Assembly: GCA_002296975.1 (NCBI GenBank)
Contig: DBIS01000373.1
Location: forward strand, 1 to 6,920
Source: Deltaproteobacteria bacterium UBA796
GTDB lineage: Bacteria; Myxococcota_A; UBA796
Direction: 5' to 3'
DNA length: 6,920 nucleotides
In this document: positions 1 to 5,468 of the stretch, piece after piece
Numbering within the stretch: the stretch's first letter is position 1
Layout: the number at the start of each line of letters is the position of its first letter
Program-made: the position numbers and the translations under genes
Notes under the pieces: generated by a model
Told to the model about the DNA's origin: nothing
The model's input: only the letters and a program-made list of their open reading frames with translations
Database searches by the model: none

Positions 1-1
1 G

Positions 2-1390
2 GGGGCTTCCGAAGAGGCCATGGCCAAAAACCTGAATTTTGGGAATCTTGAGGAAGGCGCTGCGTTTAAGATGGCTGCTCAGTACATCGAGGACGGGGAG
101 CGTTTGCTGGCGGCTGAGGCCTTCTTGGCCTTTATGGGTGACTTCCCTCGGTCGAAGCACATCAAGAAAGCTCACTATAATGCCGCCAACAACTTCGAAA
201 TTCTCGGCCAGGTTGAGCGGGCGAATGGGCTATTCCGCGACTATATTGACCGTACGGAGCAGGGCATTTACCCAGCCGATGATCAGGCGTGGCCCATTTA
301 CGAACGCATAGCCTACAACTACGCAAGCGCTCTTGACCTCACAGAGGCCGTCCGCTATTTCGAGCTCTTATATCAACGTTCAGCAGAGGCTGAAAAGCCG
401 TACGAGAACGCACCAGCAGCACTTTATAATGCTGGATTCTTGCGCATCGGCCTGGGTGATCATCGAGGCGCTGCTGCAAATTTGGAGCGCTACGCAGAAG
501 AAAACCGAGAGCAGCTTGACGCTGAGGCGGCGATGTGGTCGGCGGCAGATCAGTGGAAGCTTGTGAGCGATTCGGAATCGACCCGGTTTTATGAGCGGTA
601 TTTGCGAAACTGGGGTGGCGTCAGCCCAGATCACGCTATCGCTGCGCACTACGAGCTTGCGTTGCTCGCGGAGGCACTTGGTGACCCTCGTGCTGACGAA
701 AAGTGGGCTGATGTTTTGGCGACGTACAACGAGTACACGGCATCTGGAAAGTTGGGTCCTTTGGGTGTTCACTATGCAGCCGCTGCCGCTTTCCGGCCTG
801 TGCAGGCTTCGTTTACAGCGTTCACACAGTACGCATTTACCGACAATGACGACGGCAATGCTGCCTTGATCAACGAAATCAAAAAACCGGCTCTGTACGC
901 ACTTGAGCAACAATGCAACGGCTTGATAAAGGCCTACCCGGACTTCGACTATTCCTCGGCAGCCTTGTACACGCTCGGTGCGGCATATTTGACCTTCGCC
1001 AAGATGCTCTTTGAGGTGCCTGAGCCGTCTGGCTTGGATGACGAGATGCTCGATATGTACTTTGAGGCCCTCGATGAACTTCGAATCCCGGTCGAAGACA
1101 AGGGTAAGGTGCGTTTGCAGATGGTTTTAGCAAAGGCCAGTAAAGAAAAACGCTGGGGTGAATGGACCACCAAGACACTCAACTTCTTGGCTTCCTCCTT
1201 TCCGAGTGAGTTCTCGCGAGAGTCCGCTGAAATTCGAGGACGGGCGGATCTTACCCTCGTGCCCATGGCTGGCCCGATCGCCCCCGTCTTGGAGCAGTCC
1301 GAGCAGTCCGAACAGTCGGATCCGGCCGATAGTCAGCCCGCCGGGGAGGCTCAGGACCAAGCGCCGGGCTCGCAGGAAGGGGTTTGGTAA
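2..1390 (+). CDS. TPR-repeat protein, GltD/AgmU-like (5' partial)
   Basis: The reading frame is open to the left window edge, so the true start is probably upstream. An ATG exists at 20, but its only purine-rich stretch (12-17) is 2 bases away, too close for a good ribosome site, and the protein is already inside helical repeats there. Residues are numbered from that ATG. About residues 10-400 are Ala-, Tyr- and Leu-rich paired helices of TPR type: AHYNAANNFEILGQ near 51, NAPAALYNAGFLRIG near 130, SSAALYTLGAAYLTF near 310. The segment near 378 (WGEWTTKTLNFL) resembles, from memory, the C-terminal part of GltD/AgmU proteins. Residues 420-456 form a disordered Glu/Gln/Ser/Pro tail with three SEQ-like units. 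Members of this family are large periplasmic scaffold proteins of the gliding or Nfs machinery. The stop TAA overlaps the next start. The TPR assignment is firm; the GltD identity rests on the neighbours and is moderate. Confidence 0.85.
   Translation, partial: GASEEAMAKNLNFGNLEEGAAFKMAAQYIEDGERLLAAEAFLAFMGDFPRSKHIKKAHYNAANNFEILGQVERANGLFRDYIDRTEQGIYPADDQAWPIYERIAYNYASALDLTEAVRYFELLYQRSAEAEKPYENAPAALYNAGFLRIGLGDHRGAAANLERYAEENREQLDAEAAMWSAADQWKLVSDSESTRFYERYLRNWGGVSPDHAIAAHYELALLAEALGDPRADEKWADVLATYNEYTASGKLGPLGVHYAAAAAFRPVQASFTAFTQYAFTDNDDGNAALINEIKKPALYALEQQCNGLIKAYPDFDYSSAALYTLGAAYLTFAKMLFEVPEPSGLDDEMLDMYFEALDELRIPVEDKGKVRLQMVLAKASKEKRWGEWTTKTLNFLASSFPSEFSRESAEIRGRADLTLVPMAGPIAPVLEQSEQSEQSDPADSQPAGEAQDQAPGSQEGVW
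1292..1318 (+). repeat. Three 9-bp direct repeats in the C-terminal tail
   Basis: Three in-frame copies lie head to tail: GAGCAGTCC, GAGCAGTCC and GAACAGTCG. They encode Glu-Gln-Ser three times in the low-complexity tail of the first TPR protein. The repeat is codon-phased, so a change in copy number would keep the frame. It is probably a simple slippage expansion in a flexible tail. Confidence 0.8.
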
Positions 1391-2970
1391 TGAGGATTTT
1401 GTTAATAGGCGGCGTCGCCCTGTTTTTTGGCTGTGGTGGAAAAGTGCCACCCCAGGCTGGTGCTACCGCGGACGTAGCGACCGATGGTGCCATGGTGGTG
1501 CTGAGTGACGACCAACAGATTGCTCGGGCCGCGGCTTTGCTTACCACTCGGGTGGAGGCGGATGCGCAAGAGGCGCTGGTGGTCTTGAAGCCTTTGTTGG
1601 TGTCGGCTGCAGACCGTGCGGAGATTCCCTTCAATATGGGCTTGGCGTATCACCAACTCGGTGATGCCCTAAACGCGAGAAAATACTATCTCCGGGCCAC
1701 GGCTATCGATCCTGCTTTGGGGGCAGCGTGGTTAAATCTGGGTGCTTTGTCCGAGCGGGGCGGGCAGAATCGTCGGGCGCTTCAACATTACCGAGCCGGA
1801 TTGCGGAGTGCTCCGGATATGGGCGAGCTGGTTGTGGGCACTATCGGCGTGTTGCGGAAGATGGGTCGGCACGATGAGGCGATAGCTGAGGCGAAAACGG
1901 CCTTGGCGAAGAACGCGAATAACATTGACGTCTACAACAACCTGGGTTTGGTGTATATCGACCAAGGCAAGCCAGACTTGGCGCAGTTTATCTATCAGAA
2001 GGCACTCAATAGTATCGATGGTGCAGGCAACAATGCGACCATTCATGCGAATCTCGGGCGCACCTTCTTGGCCAAGGATCGTCCATGGAACGCCAAGGCG
2101 GAGTTGGAGAAGGCCTTAGAACTCGATCCGGACCTCGTGGCAGCAATGGTGTACTTGTCTCACTTGGCCATTGACGACCATGACTGGGAGCGAACGGCCA
2201 CGCTGTTGGAGCGGGCGGCCAAGATTCAGCCAGATAATGCAGCCATCCAAATGAATTTGGGGATCGCTTATCGGGGTTTAGGCCAGTACGAGCTGGCTCG
2301 GAAGTCATATGACTTGGCCCTAGAGCTCGATCCTGGCAATCCTGACCCTTACATCAACATCAGTTTGCTCTTGGGAGATCACCTCCACGACTACTCGGGT
2401 GCGATTGCCGCGATTCAATCCTATCGCAGCCGAGGTGGCGCTCATCGAGAGCGAGCAGATGGTCTTTTAACTGGCTTCAAGGATCGAAAAGAAAAGTTTC
2501 AGGCTGATGTCGCGCGCAAGCGCAAGCGGGAGTCGGATCGTAAAAAGAGAGAGGATGAGACTCGGTTGGCGGCACAGCATGAGGCGACTCAGGCGCTGTG
2601 GCGAGAAGAACAAGAAAAGAAGGCTGCAGAAGATGAGGCGAAGCGTGACCGTGCAGAGGCTGCCGCGGCTGCAGCTTTGGGTGCCGGCGCGGCTGCGGAA
2701 GCTGCCAACCCGGGAGCGACCACGGAGCCGACCAGGGGCACACGCCAGGCTGGAGCACCTTGTTCGAGCGATGATCAGTGTGGCGATGGTCTCAGTTGTG
2801 GGGGGGGAGTTTGTGCCAGTCCGGCGGAGGCTGCGCCCGTTCAAACCCGGGGAAGCCGTCAGGTCGGAGCGCCATGTTCCTCAGCAAATCAATGTGCCGA
2901 GGGTTTGTCTTGTGCTGATGGCGCCTGTGCGGCGGCCAGCGGCGGTGGAAATGATTGGGGAGGTTGGTGA
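1390..2970 (+). CDS. TPR lipoprotein, GltE/AglT-like, with C-terminal Cys-rich repeats
   Basis: The start chosen is the ATG at 1390, which overlaps the preceding TAA (TAATG) and follows AGGAAGGGG at 1374-1382. The in-frame TTG at 1384 is less likely. The product has 526 residues. Residues 1-15 (MRILLIGGVALFFGC) form a short hydrophobic signal ending in Gly-Cys, so lipidation at Cys15 is likely, although Phe at -3 is not the classical lipobox residue. TPR units run from about 78 to 350, the clearest at 180-213, 217-250 and 284-317 (ALELDP and NLGIAYRGLG signatures). Residues 363-425 are very rich in Lys, Arg and Glu and are probably a long helix or coiled coil. An Ala-rich linker follows, then two cysteine modules at 448-476 and 486-514. 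GltE/AglT of M. xanthus is a TPR lipoprotein of the gliding complex, and the position after a GltD-like gene fits. The cysteine tail is not a feature I associate with that protein. Confidence 0.9.
   Translation: MRILLIGGVALFFGCGGKVPPQAGATADVATDGAMVVLSDDQQIARAAALLTTRVEADAQEALVVLKPLLVSAADRAEIPFNMGLAYHQLGDALNARKYYLRATAIDPALGAAWLNLGALSERGGQNRRALQHYRAGLRSAPDMGELVVGTIGVLRKMGRHDEAIAEAKTALAKNANNIDVYNNLGLVYIDQGKPDLAQFIYQKALNSIDGAGNNATIHANLGRTFLAKDRPWNAKAELEKALELDPDLVAAMVYLSHLAIDDHDWERTATLLERAAKIQPDNAAIQMNLGIAYRGLGQYELARKSYDLALELDPGNPDPYINISLLLGDHLHDYSGAIAAIQSYRSRGGAHRERADGLLTGFKDRKEKFQADVARKRKRESDRKKREDETRLAAQHEATQALWREEQEKKAAEDEAKRDRAEAAAAAALGAGAAAEAANPGATTEPTRGTRQAGAPCSSDDQCGDGLSCGGGVCASPAEAAPVQTRGSRQVGAPCSSANQCAEGLSCADGACAAASGGGNDWGGW
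2731..2931 (+). repeat. Tandem four-cysteine modules at the lipoprotein C-terminus
   Basis: Two 29-residue units (2731-2817 and 2845-2931) are separated by nine codons. Both start with TRG-(T/S)-RQ and continue G-A-P-C-S-S. Cysteine spacing is identical in both: C-x5-C-x5-C-x4-C (residues 458, 464, 470, 475 and 496, 502, 508, 513). The units are clearly duplicated, but the DNA has diverged, so the duplication is not recent. The pattern resembles short Dickkopf-like cysteine segments found in secreted proteins of Myxococcota. That resemblance is from memory and unproven. In the oxidising periplasm or at the cell surface they would form disulfides. Confidence 0.75.
2957..2963 (+). promoter_or_regulatory. 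Strong Shine-Dalgarno inside the end of the lipoprotein gene
   Basis: GGGGAGG lies 6 bases before the ATG at 2970. It fixes the start of the small gene at that ATG rather than at the in-frame TTG or GTG codons at 2955-2967, and it lets ribosomes finishing the lipoprotein restart directly across the TGATG overlap. Confidence 0.7.
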
Positions 2971-3194
2971 TGCGCATATTAATATTGGGGCTGGGGCTCC
3001 TTTTCTCCGCTAAGGCTGCGAATGCGCAAACGCGGAGATTGGTTTTCGAAGACATCAGTGTGGAAGGACGGGTTCAAAAGCCGGTCATCGACATTTTTAT
3101 GCGCAGGCAGAACCTTCACTCAGATTACAAGCTTGAACTTCGGGAATCCTTCCTTCCGAAGATCATCAAGAGCCTTGAAAAGAAGCCTTTTTAG
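2970..3194 (+). CDS. Small exported protein of unknown function (74 aa)
   Basis: The ATG at 2970 overlaps the lipoprotein stop (TGATG) and has an excellent ribosome site. Residues 1-19 (MRILILGLGLLFSAKAANA) are a typical Sec signal peptide with an A-N-A cleavage site before Gln20, leaving about 55 residues. The mature part begins with a probable beta strand (RRLVFEDISVEG), continues KPVIDIF, and ends in an Arg/Leu/Glu-rich segment with LELRESFLPKII and a terminal KKPF. There is no lipobox cysteine and no second membrane helix, so a soluble periplasmic protein is expected. I do not recognise a named family, though I have an impression of similar short proteins beside ExbB/ExbD genes in myxobacterial genomes. 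By position between GltE-like and GltG-like genes it could stand where GltF does in M. xanthus, but I see no sequence basis to claim that. Coupling and the clean signal peptide make it a real gene. Confidence 0.85.
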   Translation: MRILILGLGLLFSAKAANAQTRRLVFEDISVEGRVQKPVIDIFMRRQNLHSDYKLELRESFLPKIIKSLEKKPF

Positions 3195-3195
3195 T

Positions 3196-3208
3196 GTTGT
3201 CTGACAAC
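3196..3208 (+). promoter_or_regulatory. Perfect dyad GTTGTC-T-GACAAC after the small gene
   Basis: A 6-bp perfect inverted repeat with a one-base centre begins 1 base after the stop codon at 3192-3194. The one-base loop argues against an RNA hairpin and for a possible binding site for a dimeric protein. It lies in the 141-base gap (3195-3335) that precedes the motor genes. No convincing -35/-10 pair accompanies it, although TTGACT is at 3212-3217. A chance dyad is possible. Confidence 0.25.
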
Positions 3209-3324
3209 GACTTGACTTGGGCACCGTGACAGCCGCTGCTGGGTCCGGTAAGTTCGATACGATCGTTAAGTGCCCGGTGTATTTTCGGGCCATTTTACCC
3301 TAAACGTTTTCCAACAAAACAAAC

Positions 3325-3328
3325 GAGG
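3325..3328 (+). promoter_or_regulatory. Shine-Dalgarno of the TolQ-like gene
   Basis: GAGG sits 7 bases before the ATG at 3336. It settles the start there. An in-frame GTG at 3270 would add 22 residues encoded by the hairpin region, with no ribosome site and no family resemblance. Confidence 0.65.
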
Positions 3329-3335
3329 CCTGAAG

Positions 3336-3992
3336 ATGGACTTTATCGTCGACTCCATCCATAAGGGCGGCCCATTCATGTGGCCGATCCTTTTCTGCGC
3401 AGTGTTCGCACTGGCGATCGCTTTTGAGCGTATGTACTTCATCATGTTCCGGGCCAACATCAATGGCACCGCGTTCATGGCACAAGTGCAAAAGCTCATC
3501 ATGGCGAACAACATTGACCGCGCCATTAAGCTTTGTAATGCAGAGCCCAACGCGTCTCTTCCCCGCGTGCTGAAGGCCGGTCTTACCCGCGCCAACCGCA
3601 GTGAGATTGAGATTCAGAATGCAGTTGATGAGGCCGTCCTTGAGGCATTCCCACAACTCAACAAGCGAACCAGCTACCTCCCCATGTTGGCCAACGTGTC
3701 AACGCTTACGGGTCTGCTGGGTACCATTCAGGGTCTGATTCAGGCTTTCGAGGCTGTGGCACATGCCTCTGCTGAGACCAAGCAAACCTTGCTTGCTGCA
3801 GGTATCTCGGTGGCTATGTTCACGACTGCGAGTGGACTTGTGGTCGCTATTCCGATTCTTGTGCTGCACTCGATTGTTGCAGACCGAACAACCAAGATTA
3901 TGGATGATGTCGACCAGTTCGCGCTCAAGACGGTCAACCTTCTTGGTGCACGGCGACGTGGCACACTCAAGGAAGACGGCACAGCCAGCTAG
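3336..3992 (+). CDS. MotA/TolQ/ExbB proton channel family protein (AglR-like)
   Basis: The product has 218 residues, a normal length for TolQ/ExbB. It should form the pentameric inner-membrane ring that conducts protons together with the ExbD-type subunits encoded next. The first membrane helix is at about 16-38, then a cytoplasmic domain, then helices at about 113-138 and 154-181. The signature segments are TLTGLLGTIQGLI (123-135) and GISVAMFTTASGLVVAIP (156-173). Thr130 and Thr164 align by eye with the two channel threonines of E. coli TolQ (GTVWG and ATAIG contexts). The tail 183-218 is charged and cytoplasmic. The same family serves Tol, Ton, Mot and Agl systems. The neighbours (paired ExbD proteins, GltG-like transducer, TPR lipoprotein and no TolA, TolB or Pal in view) favour an AglR-type motor subunit. 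Two small hairpins lie at its end. Family is certain; the specific role is inferred. Confidence 0.93.
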   Translation: MDFIVDSIHKGGPFMWPILFCAVFALAIAFERMYFIMFRANINGTAFMAQVQKLIMANNIDRAIKLCNAEPNASLPRVLKAGLTRANRSEIEIQNAVDEAVLEAFPQLNKRTSYLPMLANVSTLTGLLGTIQGLIQAFEAVAHASAETKQTLLAAGISVAMFTTASGLVVAIPILVLHSIVADRTTKIMDDVDQFALKTVNLLGARRRGTLKEDGTAS

Positions 3993-4022
3993 GCTGTACC
4001 CGACCCAAAGGTCTTGTTTGGG
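3981..4022 (+). other. Two consecutive RNA hairpins at the end of the TolQ-like gene
   Basis: ACAGCC (3981-3986) pairs with GGCTGT (3992-3997) around a 5-base loop that contains most of the stop codon. CCCAAA (4004-4009) pairs with TTTGGG (4017-4022) around a 7-base loop. Neither is followed by a T run, so these are not classical terminators. In a 66-base gap between channel genes they could stabilise the upstream message or slow transcription, favouring more ring subunits than ExbD subunits. That function is inference. Confidence 0.35.
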
Positions 4023-4058
4023 GGTTCCCGCAGGCCGCAACCGCTCCTGGAGTAAGCA

Positions 4059-4619
4059 ATGGCTGTCAACCGACGAATTCAGAAAACCGAGGACTTGAAC
4101 CTCGTACCGATCATGAACTTGGTCACCATTCTGATTCCGTTTTTGATCATGGCTGCGCAATTTGTGCAGCTGGCGGTCATAGACTCAACCCTGCCTGCCA
4201 TCGGAACGCCTACGCCTTCCGATGACAAGCCGGACCAGCCACCATTGAACTTGAGTCTCGCGATCACTGATCGCGGGGTGACAGTGATGGGCGCTGATGC
4301 GATTTTACATCCCGAGGGTGTACCAGAAGCGGCCGAGGGAGAGGTTCGTCTACCGACGATCCCGTGTACAAGCGGTGGTGTGTGTATCAGCGTTGATGAT
4401 TACGATTGGGATAAACTTACCGCGAAGTTGAACCTAATCAAAGACGAGTATCCAGACGAGGAAGACGCTAATGTCATTCTCGTACCGGACAATCAAATTC
4501 ACTATGAGGTGATCGTACAGACAATGGACGCCAGCCGGGAAGACCCGACTAAGCCTGGCGGTGACGGAAAGGCTCGCCTTCTGTTTCCAAATGTCGTGAT
4601 CGCCGGCGGCGCAATGTAG
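4059..4619 (+). CDS. ExbD/TolR-family protein with Asn in place of the channel Asp
   Basis: The ATG at 4059 has GGAG at 4049-4052, spacing 6. The product has 186 residues, longer than E. coli ExbD (about 141). The short cytoplasmic N-terminus (1-16) is followed by one membrane helix at about 17-40 (VPIMNLVTILIPFLIM) and a periplasmic domain. The family motif with Pro, then three residues on the proton-carrying Asp, is recognisable, but the residue is Asn20 (codon AAC, 4116-4118). The periplasmic part has a Pro/Asp linker (46-62), a strand NLSLAITDRGVTVMG, a Cys103-x5-Cys109 pair, and ILVPDNQIHYEVIVQTMDA, which matches the usual ExbD fold near the C-terminus. It ends LFPNVVIAGGAM. It probably forms a mixed or separate dimer with the next ExbD inside the TolQ-like ring, giving AglQ/AglS-like counterparts. 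Without the Asp it may be structural rather than proton-carrying. Confidence 0.9.
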   Translation: MAVNRRIQKTEDLNLVPIMNLVTILIPFLIMAAQFVQLAVIDSTLPAIGTPTPSDDKPDQPPLNLSLAITDRGVTVMGADAILHPEGVPEAAEGEVRLPTIPCTSGGVCISVDDYDWDKLTAKLNLIKDEYPDEEDANVILVPDNQIHYEVIVQTMDASREDPTKPGGDGKARLLFPNVVIAGGAM

Positions 4620-4641
4620 CCCGGATTCGGAGCACTTAATT

Positions 4642-5172
4642 ATGGCACTCAATAAAGCACGTCGGTCCGAAGAACCAGCATCGTTGAATATTACTTCGAT
4701 GATGGACATGATGACCATCATCCTGGTTTTCTTGCTGAAATCCTATGGCACACAGGATATTTCTGTGGCGCCTAGCGACGATTTGGTACTACCAGTCTCA
4801 ACGGCTCAGAAGAGTCCTGAAATTGCGGTAAATGTCGTGGTTAGCAAGATCAGTATCGTCGTAGATGGCGTACCGATCGTTAATCTCGAAACCGTTCCGG
4901 ATCCCGAAAACCCCGGGCAAAGTGTTCTTCAGGTCCCTGAAGATCTACTCAATGGGCAGTTGATCGACACCCTGTTGGACGAGCTCAGCAAGAAGGCCGA
5001 TATCGCAAAGGATATTGGCAAGCAGTCTGGGCTCGCGGAGCATGCCTTTAAGGGGCGTCTTCTGATTCAATGTGACAAGAAATTGCCCTTTGCTGTGTTG
5101 CGACAGGTCATGTACACCGCGGGGCAGGCTCAGTTTAGCGAGTTTAAGTTCGTCGTCTACAAGATGGAATGA
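4642..5172 (+). CDS. ExbD/TolR-family protein retaining the channel Asp
   Basis: The ATG at 4642 follows GGAG at 4629-4632 (spacing 9), 22 bases after the first ExbD gene. The product has 176 residues. A basic N-terminus (ALNKARR) leads to one membrane helix at about 17-36 (NITSMMDMMTIILVFLL) with Asp22 (codon GAC, 4705-4707) at the proton-binding position. The Pro usually found three residues before the Asp is Ser19. The periplasmic domain contains IAVNVVVSKISIVVDG (61-76), an acidic loop at 84-100, and the ExbD-like end LLIQCDKKLPFAVLRQVM to FKFVVYK. It would be the proton-responsive partner of the pair within the AglR-like ring. In M. xanthus the motor likewise has one TolQ-type and two TolR-type proteins (AglR, AglQ, AglS). 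Which of the two here corresponds to AglQ or AglS cannot be said without alignment. Confidence 0.92.
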   Translation: MALNKARRSEEPASLNITSMMDMMTIILVFLLKSYGTQDISVAPSDDLVLPVSTAQKSPEIAVNVVVSKISIVVDGVPIVNLETVPDPENPGQSVLQVPEDLLNGQLIDTLLDELSKKADIAKDIGKQSGLAEHAFKGRLLIQCDKKLPFAVLRQVMYTAGQAQFSEFKFVVYKME

Positions 5173-5233
5173 CGCCAAAGTGGTGCATATACCTAGGTTT
5201 TCGAGCGAGCATTGTGCGCCGCCAAGTCTTCAG

Positions 5234-5262
5234 TTGCGAAGGTGTGCCAAGAGGTCTATGCT
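5234..5262 (+). promoter_or_regulatory. Possible sigma-70-type promoter for the GltG-like gene
   Basis: TTGCGA (5234-5239) and TATGCT (5257-5262) are 17 bases apart. Each matches four of six consensus positions. The place, inside the longest gap of the window, is sensible, but a match of this quality can occur by chance in a few hundred bases. Confidence 0.2.
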
Positions 5263-5387
5263 GGTGGTCGGTCGTTACGACGTCCGCTGGTTAATCCAAT
5301 CCTTTCAAGATCTTCTCGGACAACAATGGGTCTGGCCCAGATACTTTCTCATGACACCCTGGCAAGTTTTCAGTGCAGCGATCCGAT

Positions 5388-5403
5388 CATCCCTTGGGGG
5401 ATG
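5388..5403 (+). terminator. Hairpin with terminator-like shape after the ExbD genes
   Basis: CATCCC and GGGATG form a perfect 6-bp stem with a TTGG loop, followed by TTTG and, 24 bases later, by a T6 run (5428-5433). The missing adjacent T tract makes it a weak intrinsic terminator at best. It could reduce read-through from the motor genes into the GltG-like gene, or act as a 5' leader structure. Confidence 0.25.
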
Positions 5404-5468
5404 TTTGTGGCGATTCCGGTTTACCGATTTTTTAGCAGTCCGGCCCATGCCGGCAGGGCGGCAGTAGC

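Larger units (their letters stand above)
3195..3335. other. 141-base gap between structural and motor blocks
   Basis: No gene is seen here. It holds the dyad at 3196-3208, a small dyad CGAT-ACG-ATCG at 3255-3265, and a weak hairpin with GCCCG (3272-3276) and CGGGC (3286-3290) around a 9-base loop, followed by CATTTT. The hairpin stem is short and the T run poor, so this is not a confident terminator. It may be a leader or attenuator, or a site where a second transcript for the motor genes begins. Confidence 0.4.
5173..5468. other. 296-base gap before the GltG-like gene; hairpins and a doubtful small ORF
   Basis: No recognisable gene is present. Visible structure: a small dyad GTCG-TTA-CGAC at 5271-5281; a perfect hairpin CATCCC-TTGG-GGGATG at 5388-5403; a T6 run at 5428-5433; and a strong GC hairpin CCGGC-CCAT-GCCGG at 5440-5453, just before the weak ribosome site of the next gene. 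An ATG at 5258 with GAGG at 5251-5254 opens a 69-codon frame that stops at 5467, one base before the next ATG. Its Trp- and Arg-rich product has no features I recognise. The gap probably holds a regulatory leader. Confidence 0.5.

Noticed and set aside
380..913. 177-codon open frame on the minus strand
   Set aside because: It lies wholly inside the well-supported TPR gene and has a composition expected of an antisense shadow, with no domain or ribosome site. The same holds for the other minus-strand frames; I see no real minus-strand gene in the window.
2507..3013. 168-codon plus-strand frame overlapping the lipoprotein and small gene
   Set aside because: Its Arg-rich, low-complexity product is a frame shadow of the lysine/arginine helix and cysteine repeats. 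It is relevant only as the frame reached by slippage at the G8 tract.
3219..3234. Sigma-54-like element (GGCAC followed by GC at the right distance)
   Set aside because: Only the GG and GC cores and CAC fit; the T before GG and the TT of the -12 element are missing, so it is not better than chance.
3272..3296. Intrinsic terminator before the TolQ-like gene
   Set aside because: The GCCCG/CGGGC stem has only five pairs with a 9-base loop, and the following T run is four bases with a gap; too weak to call.
3270..3335. Upstream GTG start giving the TolQ-like protein 22 extra residues
   Set aside because: The extra part is encoded by the hairpin region and has no ribosome site; the ATG at 3336 has GAGG at proper spacing and gives a normal family N-terminus.
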